Positions 1 through 8,338 of a stretch of 64,000 bases of DNA are shown piece after piece; the stretch's first letter is position 1; every line of letters begins with the position of its first letter. Under the pieces are notes generated by a model. That model ran no database searches, was not told where the DNA came from, and saw only the letters and a list, made by a program, of their open reading frames with translations. The stretch is taken from positions 21,581 to 85,580 of the forward strand of contig DATFDP010000121.1 in the NCBI GenBank assembly GCA_035252015.1, written 5' to 3'. Source of the DNA: JAICWP01 sp035252015 (GTDB lineage Bacteria; Acidobacteriota; Terriglobia; Terriglobales; Acidobacteriaceae). A program made the position numbers and the translations under genes.

Positions 1-250
1 CGATCTGGCCGAAGGTGTAAGGATCGTCCACGATGGGCGTGAAGAAATCCACGGTCTGCACCAGGGCGGTTTCAGGTGCGATCTGGTACACGCCTGCGTC
101 GTCGGCCTTGTCAAAGCCGACCAGCACGTTCGCGTCATGTTGCCGGGCTAATTTCCCAAGCACCGCGTCCAGCGCCGCCGGACTCAGCTTGGAAGCTCAA
201 CCCGCGGCTTTGACCGTTTCTGTAAGGCGTACCGCTTTAGTCTCGGGCAT
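1..250 (-). CDS. selD: Selenide, water dikinase SelD (partial, selenocysteine-containing)
   Basis: Makes selenophosphate from selenide and ATP, the selenium donor for selenocysteine and selenouridine. Only the first 83 or so codons lie in the window; the rest is beyond the left edge. From ATG at 250 the frame reads M-P-E-T-K, then A-A-G, a TGA at 199-197, then A-S-K-L-S, and continues open to the edge with LVGFDKADDAGVY and TVDFFTPIVDDPYTFGQI, which match the SelD N-terminus. The TGA falls exactly on the catalytic Cys of the family (E. coli C17, pattern C-x-x-K; here U-A-S-K). SelD is known to carry Sec or Cys at that site, so I read the codon as selenocysteine and not as a stop. Conventional gene calling would miss or truncate this gene. 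If correct, the genome should also encode SelA, SelB and tRNA-Sec, which are not in this window. Confidence 0.9.
156..192 (-). promoter_or_regulatory. SECIS-like stem-loop downstream of the selD UGA
   Basis: Four bases after the UGA the mRNA can fold. CCAAGC (192-187) pairs with GCTTGG (161-156), and an inner GTCC (183-180) pairs with GGAC (170-167) around a 9-base GC-rich loop. Bacterial SECIS elements lie inside the coding region just 3' of the UGA and bind SelB, so the position fits. The fold was found by eye and not energy-scored. Confidence 0.65.
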
Positions 251-272
251 GTGGAGATTGTAGCAATGAGCG

Positions 273-292
273 CTTAGCAATTAGCAATTAGT
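273..292. repeat. Short intergenic TTAGCAA repeat
   Basis: Near-tandem copies of CTTAGCAATTAGCAATTAG sit between selD and the next gene. Similar A/T-rich micro-repeats recur at 9445-9482, 25629-25661 and 52429-52476. Confidence 0.5.
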
Positions 293-369
293 CGGCTACG
301 TATTGCCCGAAAAGCGAGAGCGCACTTGCCGAGAGAAGGCACTAATCTGATGTACATGCAAGTAATTGC

Positions 370-885
370 TTATTTCGTGGCCACGTCTAAGAATTTCAGG
401 TCCGGCGCGGCGTGGTTCCAGTCGGCTGAGATGTGCTCCAGCGTGAGCCGGAAAGGGCGGCTTTGCCCGGGGGCCAAAGGAGCAGCGCTAAGGTCCACCA
501 CGTCTGTGTAAATGCCTCCCGAGGTGCCGGTGGTGAGGACGTGGATGGGCAAGGTTTCGCGCTGCACCACCTGCTCCAGGCTATTCACAAAAGTGGCTTG
601 CACTACCGCATGCGTAACCGTCTTATCGCCGGAGTTGGTGATCTTGCCATCCAGGTAAGTGACTGTGGCGCCCACAAAATTCTCGGCGGCGCTCATTTTC
701 AAATCGGTGAATTGCAGCTTAGAAGCATAGGGCGGAGGCGGTATGGGCCCGGTACGTCCGGCGCGTCCGATAATGGCTAGCACAGCCACCACGATTACAA
801 CGATCGCCACGCCAAGCCCGACGAAGGTCCAGATGCGACCGCTTTCGTCTTGCTGCGCCGGTTGCGGCTGTATCAGGCCACCCAT
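370..885 (-). CDS. DUF2393-like single-pass membrane protein
   Basis: A 171-residue protein of unknown role. It has a short polar N-terminus, one transmembrane helix at about residues 20-40 (FVGLGVAIVVIVVAVLAII), a PIPPPP linker, and an extracytoplasmic beta-rich domain of about 115 residues (KLQFTDLKMSAAENFVGATV...) of the kind annotated DUF2393 or DUF3426 in acidobacteria. This domain resembles FxLYD-type folds that handle protein-protein contacts. The neighbour at 1092-1637 is a paralogue with the same plan and a matching C-terminal W-x-x-x-x-P-D-L-K pattern, so the pair probably arose by tandem duplication. I infer an envelope protein; no catalytic motif is visible. Confidence 0.7.
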   Translation of the reverse strand: MGGLIQPQPAQQDESGRIWTFVGLGVAIVVIVVAVLAIIGRAGRTGPIPPPPYASKLQFTDLKMSAAENFVGATVTYLDGKITNSGDKTVTHAVVQATFVNSLEQVVQRETLPIHVLTTGTSGGIYTDVVDLSAAPLAPGQSRPFRLTLEHISADWNHAAPDLKFLDVATK

Positions 886-964
886 GGCGAAATTGTACTC
901 CTCGGTGACTTAGCCACGAGTAACTGGAGATGTGCGATCAATACTGCTGCGTCGTCCAGCACAC

Positions 965-994
965 AAAAAGACCCGGCAGGAAATCTGCCGGGTC
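965..994 (-). terminator. Intrinsic terminator after the DUF2393-like gene
   Basis: A perfect 10-bp hairpin, GACCCGGCAG (970-979) with CTGCCGGGTC (985-994) and a 5-base loop, is followed on the minus strand by TTTTTGTGT. It lies about 100 bases past the stop of the gene at 1092-1637. A second 9-bp hairpin (1003-1035) precedes it without a T-run. Confidence 0.85.
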
Positions 995-1091
995 GATTCT
1001 CACCCCACCGCACCCCGGTACAAGCGGCGGTGGGGTCCCGGGATGGACACGGCTTCCACTTCACGTGTCCACGAAAAACCGTATCGAATCC

Positions 1092-1637
1092 TTATGGGGC
1101 GTGGGCGGTAACAGTATTGACCTTCAGGTCGGGCATCTGTTTGTTCCAGCCCGCGGGATAATGATCGAAGTAAACTCTCACCGCTCGCGATTGATTAGGC
1201 TTGATCGGCGCCTGGGCAAGGTTCTGCGCCTCGGTTGCGGAATTGCCTACCATGCCCTCCATGGGCCGCGTCTGCGTTTCCAGAACCCGCCCGTTGATCC
1301 CGTGAAATGCAGCCTGCACCTGCACTCCCGTAATGTCGGTGTTGCCATTGTTGTAGAGCATTCCTTCCACATAGAAGGCGCTGCCCACGGTGGAAGGGGT
1401 AATCTTTAGGTTTGTGAGTTGAAGCTGATTACCCGTTGGTTGCGCCGGTACGGCCGCTGCGTTCGGCGGCAGCTGCTTCTTGGGCGTCTGCGGTAGCCAC
1501 CAGATGAGCGCCGCCAGAATGGCTGCGGCAATGATGATCGCGATTAGCGGCCATGGAAACCGCCGCTTAGGTGGTGTCTGCAACCGAGGATGTATGTGGG
1601 GTCTTTGCTGCTCCGGAAATTGCGGGTTTGTTGCCAT
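1092..1637 (-). CDS. DUF2393-like single-pass membrane protein (paralogue)
   Basis: A 181-residue protein with a proline-rich cytoplasmic N-terminus, one transmembrane helix at about residues 29-47 (WPLIAIIIAAAILAALIWWL) and an outer beta-rich domain (NQLQLTNLKITPSTVGSAF...) paralogous to that of 370-885. Shared points are the QL-Q-(F/L)-T-(D/N)-LK block after the linker and the C-terminal DHYPAGWNKQMPDLKV, which parallels EHISADWNHAAPDLKF in the neighbour. It is followed by a strong terminator, so it and the next gene are likely separate transcripts. Function is unknown and an envelope role is inferred from topology only. Confidence 0.7.
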   Translation of the reverse strand: MATNPQFPEQQRPHIHPRLQTPPKRRFPWPLIAIIIAAAILAALIWWLPQTPKKQLPPNAAAVPAQPTGNQLQLTNLKITPSTVGSAFYVEGMLYNNGNTDITGVQVQAAFHGINGRVLETQTRPMEGMVGNSATEAQNLAQAPIKPNQSRAVRVYFDHYPAGWNKQMPDLKVNTVTAHAP

Positions 1638-1825
1638 CCATTAACTCCCGGCCCCAGGAGTAGCCGTATGTGACATTCACTCCACTAGAGCCGCAGAAAT
1701 ATTTGGATGTCAGCCCGAGAAAGGGGTTTGCTTTATGGGCAGGCGAATCGGGGCCGGCAGGCAAGTTCAAGTACAAGAGAACAAAGCATATAAGGAGCAG
1801 CTTTCAAAAATTGAAATTTGAAGGT

Positions 1826-3232
1826 CTACTGCCCCGCGACCGTCAGACCATCAACGCGGATGGTCGGACACGCGACGGAGCCGCGAAATTCCAAGTCGTT
1901 GCCGATCTCGCTGATGTTGAAGAACACATCTTTCAAATTCCCGGCCACCGTGATTTCCTCGACGGGGTAGGCGAACTCACCCTTCGAAATCCAGAGGCCG
2001 CTGGCGCCGCGGGAGTAGTCGCCGGTCACCATGTTGACGCCGAAGCCGAGGAACTCAGTCACGTACAAGCCTTGTTCAATGTCGGCCAGCATCTGCTTGG
2101 GCGAGCGGCTGCCCGGCTGCAGAAAGAAATTGCCCGGCCCGATACCGGGGGTGCCCGCCAGACCACGGGAGGCGTTGCCGGTGGTTTGCAGCCCAAGTTT
2201 CTTGGCGGTATAAGTGTTAAGCAGATAGGAATTCAGCGTTCCCCGGTCAATCACCACGCTGCGCCGAGTGGGCACGCCTTCGCTGTCAAAGGGAATGGTG
2301 CCGAAGCCGCCCGGCATGGTGCCGTCGTCCACGATGGTAACGTTATCGCCCGCCACTTTCTGCCCCAGCTTGCCGGCAAGAAACGAGGCGCCACGGTAAA
2401 CGGAGTCGCCGTTCACGCCTTCAAAAATGTGGTCGAGAATGGACCTCGAGACCATGGGATCGAGCACCACTGGCACTTGAGCCGTGCTTACTTTGCGCGC
2501 TCCCAGCCGACGGAGAGTGCGTTCGGCGGCGATGCGGCCCACCTCTTCTGGCGACTCCAGCCGGCTCAAGCTGCGCGCCACTGAATACCAGTAATCGCGC
2601 TGCATGGCAGCATCATCCGCCTGCGCAATCGGCACCGCCGCAACCGAACAGTAGGAGCGCCGGAACTCCCCCACAAAACCATGCGAATTGGCCAGCACCT
2701 TGTGTCCAGTGGCTGCATCGAAGGAGCCGCCTTCCGAGTTGCGGATACGGGCATCCACATCCATCGCCGCCTTCTCGCAGCGGCGAGCGTAGGCGATGCG
2801 CTCTTCCGTCGGAAGAGAAAAGACATCTTCGTAGTAGAGGTCAAGCTCGCCGGGAATTGCGCCCAACTGCTGAGGATCGGGAATGCCGGCATAGGGATCT
2901 TCGGATGTAACTCGGGCCAGTTGCAGAGCGGAAGTCACCATGTGATCGAGCGCCTGTGGTGAAAAATCACTGCTATAGGTGCTGGCGGCGCGTTGTCCGA
3001 AGAAAACCCGCACCCCAATAGCACGCGAACCCGACTCTTTTAGCGTTTCCACCTGGCCCAGACGCACCACGGTGGCGAACTCGGTGCCTTCCCTAACTAC
3101 TGCCTCGGCGGCACTAGCGCCGCCTGCTGTGGCGCGGCGTACAACGTCGGCAGCAATCTCTTTGAGTTCGGTTTTTTCCGTTGTAGCAGCAGTAGGTTGT
3201 GAAATCATTTTGTCTTTATGTAGTCGCGGCAT
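1826..3232 (-). CDS. pmbA: TldE/PmbA-type metalloprotease subunit
   Basis: Partner of TldD in the TldD/TldE peptidase that degrades unfolded peptides and, in known cases, matures peptide antibiotics. The 468 residues match the usual length of about 450. The C-terminal domain carries FEGVNGDSVYRGASFLAGKL and DDGTMPGGFGTIPFDSEG, the family's conserved core. It lacks the HExxxH zinc motif, as expected for the TldE subunit. It lies 28 bases downstream of ppa, which itself follows tldD, so the heterodimer genes share a minus-strand run. The start could be the Met at 3232 or the one at 3208; neither has a clear ribosome-binding site. Confidence 0.9.
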   Translation of the reverse strand: MPRLHKDKMISQPTAATTEKTELKEIAADVVRRATAGGASAAEAVVREGTEFATVVRLGQVETLKESGSRAIGVRVFFGQRAASTYSSDFSPQALDHMVTSALQLARVTSEDPYAGIPDPQQLGAIPGELDLYYEDVFSLPTEERIAYARRCEKAAMDVDARIRNSEGGSFDAATGHKVLANSHGFVGEFRRSYCSVAAVPIAQADDAAMQRDYWYSVARSLSRLESPEEVGRIAAERTLRRLGARKVSTAQVPVVLDPMVSRSILDHIFEGVNGDSVYRGASFLAGKLGQKVAGDNVTIVDDGTMPGGFGTIPFDSEGVPTRRSVVIDRGTLNSYLLNTYTAKKLGLQTTGNASRGLAGTPGIGPGNFFLQPGSRSPKQMLADIEQGLYVTEFLGFGVNMVTGDYSRGASGLWISKGEFAYPVEEITVAGNLKDVFFNISEIGNDLEFRGSVACPTIRVDGLTVAGQ

Positions 3233-3259
3233 CTCGCCGTCGCTGAAGCGTCTGGCACT

Positions 3260-3790
3260 TTAGGCTGCTTTTTCGCCCACAAACCGCTGGCGGCTTTTCA
3301 AGATGACACGCCGTGCCTCTTCTGCGCCGTGCCAAGCGATGGTCTTAGTGCGCTTGCCCTCGAGGTCCTTGTAGATCGAGAAGAAGTGCTCGATTTCCCG
3401 CAGAATATGCGTGTAAATGTCGGTGTAGTTACTCACTTCGTTGTAGCGTGGATCGTTGTTGACCACGGCCAGCACCTTCTCATCCCGCACACCCTGGTCC
3501 AACATCTCCAGCGCGCCAATAGGCCGAACCTCAATCAGGCATCCGGGGAAGCTGGCGTTATCCACCAATACCAGCACATCCAGCGGATCGCCGTCGGAAG
3601 CGAGCGTGCCGGGAATGAAGCCGTAATCCCCGGGATAGTGCACCGGTGAGTACAAGGTTCGGTCAAGCCGAAAGACCTCCAGCCTCTTGTCATATTCGTA
3701 TTTGTTCACTCCGCCCCGGGGGACTTCAATTACGGCATTTACCAGGTCAGGGCAGCGCTCGCCAATGGGGAGATGAAGGTAGTCAGTCAT
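3260..3790 (-). CDS. ppa: Inorganic pyrophosphatase (family I)
   Basis: Hydrolyses pyrophosphate to two phosphates in the cytoplasm, pulling biosynthetic reactions forward. The 176 residues fit bacterial family I enzymes. The signature D-G-D-P-L-D-V-L-V is at residues 66-74, with the metal-binding aspartates in place, and earlier conserved parts (EVPRGGVNKYEYD, YPGDYGFIPGT) are intact. The gene sits between tldD and pmbA in the same direction, separated from tldD by a large inverted repeat. Confidence 0.96.
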   Translation of the reverse strand: MTDYLHLPIGERCPDLVNAVIEVPRGGVNKYEYDKRLEVFRLDRTLYSPVHYPGDYGFIPGTLASDGDPLDVLVLVDNASFPGCLIEVRPIGALEMLDQGVRDEKVLAVVNNDPRYNEVSNYTDIYTHILREIEHFFSIYKDLEGKRTKTIAWHGAEEARRVILKSRQRFVGEKAA

Positions 3791-3799
3791 TTCGAGTCC

Positions 3800-3854
3800 G
3801 TGTGGGGAGGGGTCTCTGCCCCGCCCAGACGGGGCGGAGCCCCCGTCTCCACAC
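3800..3854. repeat. Intercistronic inverted repeat between tldD and ppa
   Basis: GTGTGG (3800-3805) is answered by CCACAC at the far end, and an inner CCGCCC/GGGCGG pair closes a short loop near 3822-3836. It begins at the tldD stop codon. There is no T-run, so it looks more like a stabilising or partly terminating hairpin than a classic terminator. A similar GGGCGGAGCCCC...CCACAC piece occurs near 18800-18825. Confidence 0.5.
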
Positions 3855-5371
3855 TATTTCATGTAGTCCCTGGCCGGCTCGCGCTTGGCGGTTCCGCCCA
3901 CCGTAATGCGATCCACCTTCAGCGTCGGAATACCGACGCCTACGGGCACCGCCTGTCCATCCTTGCCACAGGTGCCTACACCTTCGTCCAACTTCAAGTC
4001 ATTCCCGACCATGGAAACACGGGTGAGCACATCCGGGCCATTCCCGATCAGCGTGCAGTTGCGCAAGGGCGCGGTTACCAGGCCATCTTCGATCAGGTAC
4101 GCTTCTGAAGCGGAGAACACGAATTTGCCATTGGTGATGTCTACCTGCCCGCCGCCGAAGTTCGCGGCGTAAACCCCATTCTTCACGGAGCGGATGATGT
4201 CGTGAGGATCCTCATCACCTGCCAGCATGTAGGTGTTGGTCATGCGCGGCATTGGGATATGTTCGTAGCTCTCACGCCGGCCATTGCCGGTGTCTGCCAT
4301 CCCCATGAGGCGGGCGGAAAGTTTGTCGCTCAGATAACCCTTGAGCACACCTTTCTCGATCAGCACTGTGTTCTGTGTGGGTGCACCCTCGTCGTCCACG
4401 TTGATGGAGCCGCGGCGATTGGGCAGCGTGCCGTTGTCCACCACCGTGCACTTCTCGCTGGCCACGGTTTTGCCCAGCAACCCGGCAAATGCGGAGGTCT
4501 TCTTGCGGTTGAAGTCGGCCTCCAGACCGTGCCCAATGGCCTCATGCAGCAGAATCCCCGGCCAGCCCGGACCCAGCACAACCTCCATCTCGCCCGCCGG
4601 TGCCTCGCGCGCGTCCAGCTGGATGATGCTCTGCCGCGCCGCTTCAACCGCGAAGAACTCAGGTGTTCTCTCTCCAGTGAAAAAATCCAGGGTCACGCGG
4701 CCGCCACCGCCATAGGTACCACGGGCGGAGGTGCTGTCCGATTTGGCGATGCAGGAGACGTTAAGGCGAGCCAGCGGTTGGGAGTCCTCGGCCAAGGTGC
4801 CATCAGAACCCACCACCAGAATATTGCGCACCTCGTCGGCGTAGCTGGCGCGCACCTCGCGGATTCGCGGATCATAAGCACGCGCAGCGCGGTCCGCCCG
4901 CATCACAAGTTCCACTTTGAGGGTGATCTCGGAATCGGCGGTGGGCAGTGCCACCGGGTACAGGCTGCGCGGGCGCTTGCGGTGCTCGCCCACTATTGGC
5001 GCCTTGGCCGGGCCGCTGGCAATTAGAGCTGCCGTGCGAGCAGCATGGAGAATCTTGTCAGGCGCCAAGTCATCAGTGTAAGCGTAGCCGGTGCGCTCGC
5101 CCGCCACGACTCGGACTCCACAGCCCGCGGAAATGCCCTGCGAGGCCGTCTTTACCATGGATTCGTCGACCATGAGCGAGGTAGAGGTCAGGTATTCGAA
5201 GTAGAGGTCGGCGTACTCGCCCCCGGCGGAGAGCGCGGCCGCAAGGTAATGTTCCAGGTCGCGCTCGGTCATGCCGTAGCGCTCAAAGAAAAACTTATGC
5301 TGATCGAGAGTCACATTCATTGGATGCTTCGGCAGGGACGAAGGCGCATGAGCCTGCTCTTTCATTATCAC
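3854..5371 (-). CDS. tldD: TldD-type metalloprotease, catalytic subunit
   Basis: Zinc protease subunit of the TldD/TldE complex. The 505 residues hold the catalytic H-E-A-I-G-H at residues 276-281, followed by GLEADFNRKK, and the conserved C-terminal glycine-rich blocks (VDDEGAPTQNT, NFGGGQVDITNGKFVFSASE). Family knowledge: TldD carries the zinc site and TldE shapes the chamber. Both are present here with ppa between them. The N-terminus is uncertain: Met at 5371, 5365 or 5320 are all possible, and the last (MNVTLDQHKFF) is nearer the usual family start. Confidence 0.93.
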   Translation of the reverse strand: MIMKEQAHAPSSLPKHPMNVTLDQHKFFFERYGMTERDLEHYLAAALSAGGEYADLYFEYLTSTSLMVDESMVKTASQGISAGCGVRVVAGERTGYAYTDDLAPDKILHAARTAALIASGPAKAPIVGEHRKRPRSLYPVALPTADSEITLKVELVMRADRAARAYDPRIREVRASYADEVRNILVVGSDGTLAEDSQPLARLNVSCIAKSDSTSARGTYGGGGRVTLDFFTGERTPEFFAVEAARQSIIQLDAREAPAGEMEVVLGPGWPGILLHEAIGHGLEADFNRKKTSAFAGLLGKTVASEKCTVVDNGTLPNRRGSINVDDEGAPTQNTVLIEKGVLKGYLSDKLSARLMGMADTGNGRRESYEHIPMPRMTNTYMLAGDEDPHDIIRSVKNGVYAANFGGGQVDITNGKFVFSASEAYLIEDGLVTAPLRNCTLIGNGPDVLTRVSMVGNDLKLDEGVGTCGKDGQAVPVGVGIPTLKVDRITVGGTAKREPARDYMK

Positions 5372-5552
5372 ACAGAGGTTTGCTTTGAGCCCTCAGCACT
5401 CAACGGTCAGGTGCTCGACTTTGGACAAAGACCTTCGTACTGGCGGCTTTGGTCCCTATTGCTCGGACTCACAATCCCATTTTGGTCCGCTTTTCTCTGA
5501 GACGCCGTGTCTCTGTGGCGCTTCTTACCTTTCGAAGTGCAAGAATTGAGCT

Positions 5553-7121
5553 GTGGACGCCGACTGTCTCGCCCGCACCTTGCAGCAATATCTTGCCGAG
5601 GCTCGCGATGCCGTAGTTATCGAAGACAGCACCGTGTGCTTTGAATTGGCGCGCGCCCGCTACACGGTTTCTGCCGAACACGGCAAATGTCTCCTCCACC
5701 TCTGGTCGGACGAACGCAACACGGTGAGACGCGTGGTGGATATGGAGGAGAAAGACGGCGTGCTGCGCCTGGCCGTCTTGCGTTTTGGCCAGTCCCGGCC
5801 GTTCAAGCTGGAGATCTGCCGGGATCGCGACCGCCGCACTGCTACAACCAGGCAGATGACTCGAGCCGCCTACCAGCAGAGGCTGCGTCGTGCGCTGGCG
5901 CGCCACTTTCCCGAATTCACTTTGGCCCAGATCACCTCGGCTGTGGACCTGGAGCGCTCCTTCGGTCCGGTTTACTCCCGCGGCGTGCTGCGCAGGGGAG
6001 GCTCGGCATTTGCTTTCCTGGGAGTGAATGCCGAAGAAACGCAAGCCTCAGTGGATGCTGCCCTTACCTTCGGCATCCTGTGGCTGAATGCCTGCCGCGA
6101 ATCGCTTACTCACCTGCAGGTGGAGGGGTTGAAGCTGCTGGTTCCGGCGGGTCGCTCGGCAGTTGCGCGGGAGCGTATGGCCCACCTCGCCCGTGATGCT
6201 GCCAAATGGCAAGTGTATGAACTGAATGAGCGTGAGGAAGAGCTGGAGCAGCTCGACACGGGTGATCGCGGCAATTTGGCAACCCGCCTGGTGCACTGCT
6301 GTGATGAAGCTGCGGCGCGAGAGCGCTTCGCTGAGTCCACAAACCGCATCAAGAGCATTTACGCGGAAGTGGAAGTCGCTGTGCTTTCCCCATCGGAGGT
6401 GGGGTTCCGCGTGCGCGGCCTTGAGTTTGCCCGCGCCCGCGTGGCGGCTGAAGGCTTTCGCAATGGCCAGGAAATCGTATTTGGCACGGGTGCGGCGGAA
6501 AAGCTTCTCACTGAACAGAACGCTGCCGAATTCGAGAGTCTCGTCAACCAACTGGCCCAGGTGCGCCGGGCGGAAGGGCCACACGACCATCCCTGCTGGC
6601 GCACGCATCCCGAGCGCTGGCTGGAGTCGCTGGCCGTTCAGGATATCAGCAGCCTGGACGATCGCCTGGCGCCCGCGCCTGTCTATTCCCAGGTGCCGGC
6701 GTTCTCAGGCGGCGACCGGGCCACGATTGACGTGTTGGCCGCCACCCGAGAAGGACGCCTGGCCGTGGTTGAACTTAAAGCCGATGAGGACATTCACTTG
6801 CCGCTGCAGGGCCTCGACTATTGGGCGCGGGTGGAATGGCACCATGCGCGGGGCGAGTTCTCCCGCTTCGGATACTTCCCGGGTGCTGACCTGGCGCCGG
6901 GCTCACCTCTGCTCATCCTGGTGGCACCCGCCTTTCACATTCATCCCGCAACTGACTCACTGCTGCGCTTCCTTGCCCCGGAAATTGAATGGACACTGGC
7001 CGCCATCGCTGAGCACTGGCGCGACCAGGTGCGCGTGGTCTTCCGCAAGCGTGCAAGGAAGCCAGACGTGGATTCCTTTACCGCCTCGACCGGCAATTGC
7101 CAGTTAGTACTTGGTGCTTGA
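5553..7121 (+). CDS. Unknown protein with PD-(D/E)XK nuclease-like C-terminal domain
   Basis: A 522-residue protein with GTG start that I do not recognise as a named family. Residues 1-370 are mixed alpha/beta without a clear motif. The C-terminal part has D393 at the end of a strand (ATIDVL), then A-V-V-E-L-K-A with E407 and K409, then Q419 in Q-G-L-D-Y-W. D, E-x-K and Q-x-x-x-Y in this order and spacing is the active-site pattern of PD-(D/E)XK nucleases of the RecB/Holliday-resolvase kind. I infer a DNA-acting or formerly DNA-acting enzyme. It stands alone, divergent from tldD, and a small gene follows 110 bases later. Base composition matches its neighbours. Confidence 0.6.
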   Translation: MDADCLARTLQQYLAEARDAVVIEDSTVCFELARARYTVSAEHGKCLLHLWSDERNTVRRVVDMEEKDGVLRLAVLRFGQSRPFKLEICRDRDRRTATTRQMTRAAYQQRLRRALARHFPEFTLAQITSAVDLERSFGPVYSRGVLRRGGSAFAFLGVNAEETQASVDAALTFGILWLNACRESLTHLQVEGLKLLVPAGRSAVARERMAHLARDAAKWQVYELNEREEELEQLDTGDRGNLATRLVHCCDEAAARERFAESTNRIKSIYAEVEVAVLSPSEVGFRVRGLEFARARVAAEGFRNGQEIVFGTGAAEKLLTEQNAAEFESLVNQLAQVRRAEGPHDHPCWRTHPERWLESLAVQDISSLDDRLAPAPVYSQVPAFSGGDRATIDVLAATREGRLAVVELKADEDIHLPLQGLDYWARVEWHHARGEFSRFGYFPGADLAPGSPLLILVAPAFHIHPATDSLLRFLAPEIEWTLAAIAEHWRDQVRVVFRKRARKPDVDSFTASTGNCQLVLGA

Positions 7122-7231
7122 CCAGAGGAAGAAGTGCCCTCCTCTATCCGCGACCTGTAACCACTTTGAAGCTGGTGCGAGATGGATGCGAACTCATGTT
7201 ACATTGGCCTCGCGGGGGCGGAGGATGAGGA

Positions 7232-7525
7232 ATGTCCTGGGTGATCAAGCTGGAGGATGAGCTAGGCGAACGCAGTGAGTGGGTGATGCTGCACGGGGTT
7301 GTTCCCGGTTTCGACGAAAAGCACTTTGCCATCCTGCGCTGCATTGATCCCTACGGCCACACCATTTTCAACCATTTGCAGATGGAGCCCTTCCTGGAGG
7401 AGTGGGAAAAAGTGCGGGAGCGAGCGCGCGACGATTCACAAATGCTCGCCTGGGGCAAGATCAAAGAAATGGCCCAGACCTGCCAGGGAGATCGAGACCT
7501 GTACCTCAAGTTCGTCGGCAATTGA
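7232..7525 (+). CDS. Small acidic protein of unknown function
   Basis: A 97-residue soluble protein with a G/A-rich ribosome-binding region (GGAGG-ATGAGGA) just upstream of its ATG. It contains a regular beta start (SWVIKLEDELGERSEWVMLHGV) and a long C-terminal helix (EPFLEEWEKVRERARDD). No motif recognised. Kept because the start signal is good and the composition is typical of a real protein. Confidence 0.6.
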   Translation: MSWVIKLEDELGERSEWVMLHGVVPGFDEKHFAILRCIDPYGHTIFNHLQMEPFLEEWEKVRERARDDSQMLAWGKIKEMAQTCQGDRDLYLKFVGN

Positions 7526-7536
7526 GCCTGAAAACC

Positions 7537-7690
7537 TTCACCACCAAGGGCACGAAGGTCACGAAGCATCCAAAATCGAGAAATCCGAACTTCTGTAATT
7601 GAGTAGTTGTATCAGTCTTCTGCCGCCGTTCTCACGCGCATTGGTTTTCGAAAAGAATTTTTTTGTCTCCTTTGTGCCCTTTGTGGTGAA
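7537..7690. repeat. Long inverted repeat downstream of ruvA
   Basis: TTCACCACCAAGGGCACGAA starts at 7537, and its near-perfect reverse complement ends at 7690 (7662-7690), about 95 bases apart. The second copy abuts the ruvA stop. This CACAAAGGGCACAAAGG unit is a widespread dispersed intergenic repeat in GC-rich soil bacteria. Between two convergent genes it could act as a bidirectional transcription barrier. Confidence 0.7.
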
Positions 7691-7693
7691 TCG

Positions 7694-8275
7694 TTATTTC
7701 GAGAGTGCCGCCAGGGCTTCTCGGAAGAGCACTTCAAAGGACTGGCGGTCGCCATTGCCCACTTTGGTGAGGGCCCGCTCGGCGGCGGGACGCTGGTAGC
7801 CCAGGTTAATCAGGGCGGAGAGCACGTCTTCCTCAAGGGGGCTGGCGGGGGTAGCCACGGTCGCAGCACCGAAATCCTGCAACTTATCACGGAGTTCCAG
7901 CACCATGCGCTCGGCGGTCTTCTTGCCGACGCCGGGAATGCGGGTCAGCCTGGCTATCTCATTACCCCGAATCGCACCTACCATCTCGTCTGTCGGCATG
8001 CCGCTCAGAATGGTAATGGCCAGCTTGGGACCGATACCGCTCACCGAGATCAGCCGCTCGAAAAGCTGCTTCTCCGCCGGGCGCAAGAATCCAAACAGCG
8101 CAATGGAGTCTTCCCGTACGTGGGTGTGTACATGAAAGGCGACCTCCGCTCCCAGGGTGGGCAGCTGCGAAAACGTGGGCACGCTGATGTTGACGTCGTA
8201 GCCGACGCCGGCGGTCTCCACGATGGCCTGGTTGGGATGCTTAGCGATCAGCCTTCCCCGCAAATGGGCGATCAT
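7694..8275 (-). CDS. ruvA: Holliday junction DNA helicase subunit RuvA
   Basis: Binds four-way junctions as a tetramer and loads the RuvB motor for branch migration. The 193 residues show the three-domain plan: an OB fold (MIAHLRGRLIAKHPNQAIVE, GVGYDVNISV), two helix-hairpin-helix motifs (ISVSGIGPKLAITILSG and LTRIPGVGKKTAERMVLEL) and a C-terminal RuvB-binding domain (EDVLSALINLGYQ...). ruvB and ruvC are not next to it. The gene is convergent with the small gene at 7232-7525 across a long inverted repeat. Confidence 0.96.
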   Translation of the reverse strand: MIAHLRGRLIAKHPNQAIVETAGVGYDVNISVPTFSQLPTLGAEVAFHVHTHVREDSIALFGFLRPAEKQLFERLISVSGIGPKLAITILSGMPTDEMVGAIRGNEIARLTRIPGVGKKTAERMVLELRDKLQDFGAATVATPASPLEEDVLSALINLGYQRPAAERALTKVGNGDRQSFEVLFREALAALSK

Positions 8276-8338
8276 GGTTGCATTGTAGCTATGGATTGAG
8301 GAGGAGCAATAGGCCGCTGCCGAAGAAGGAGAGCAGGT

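Noticed and set aside
1670..2584. 304-codon plus-strand frame over pmbA
   Set aside because: Antisense to a recognised gene, without ribosome site or motif.
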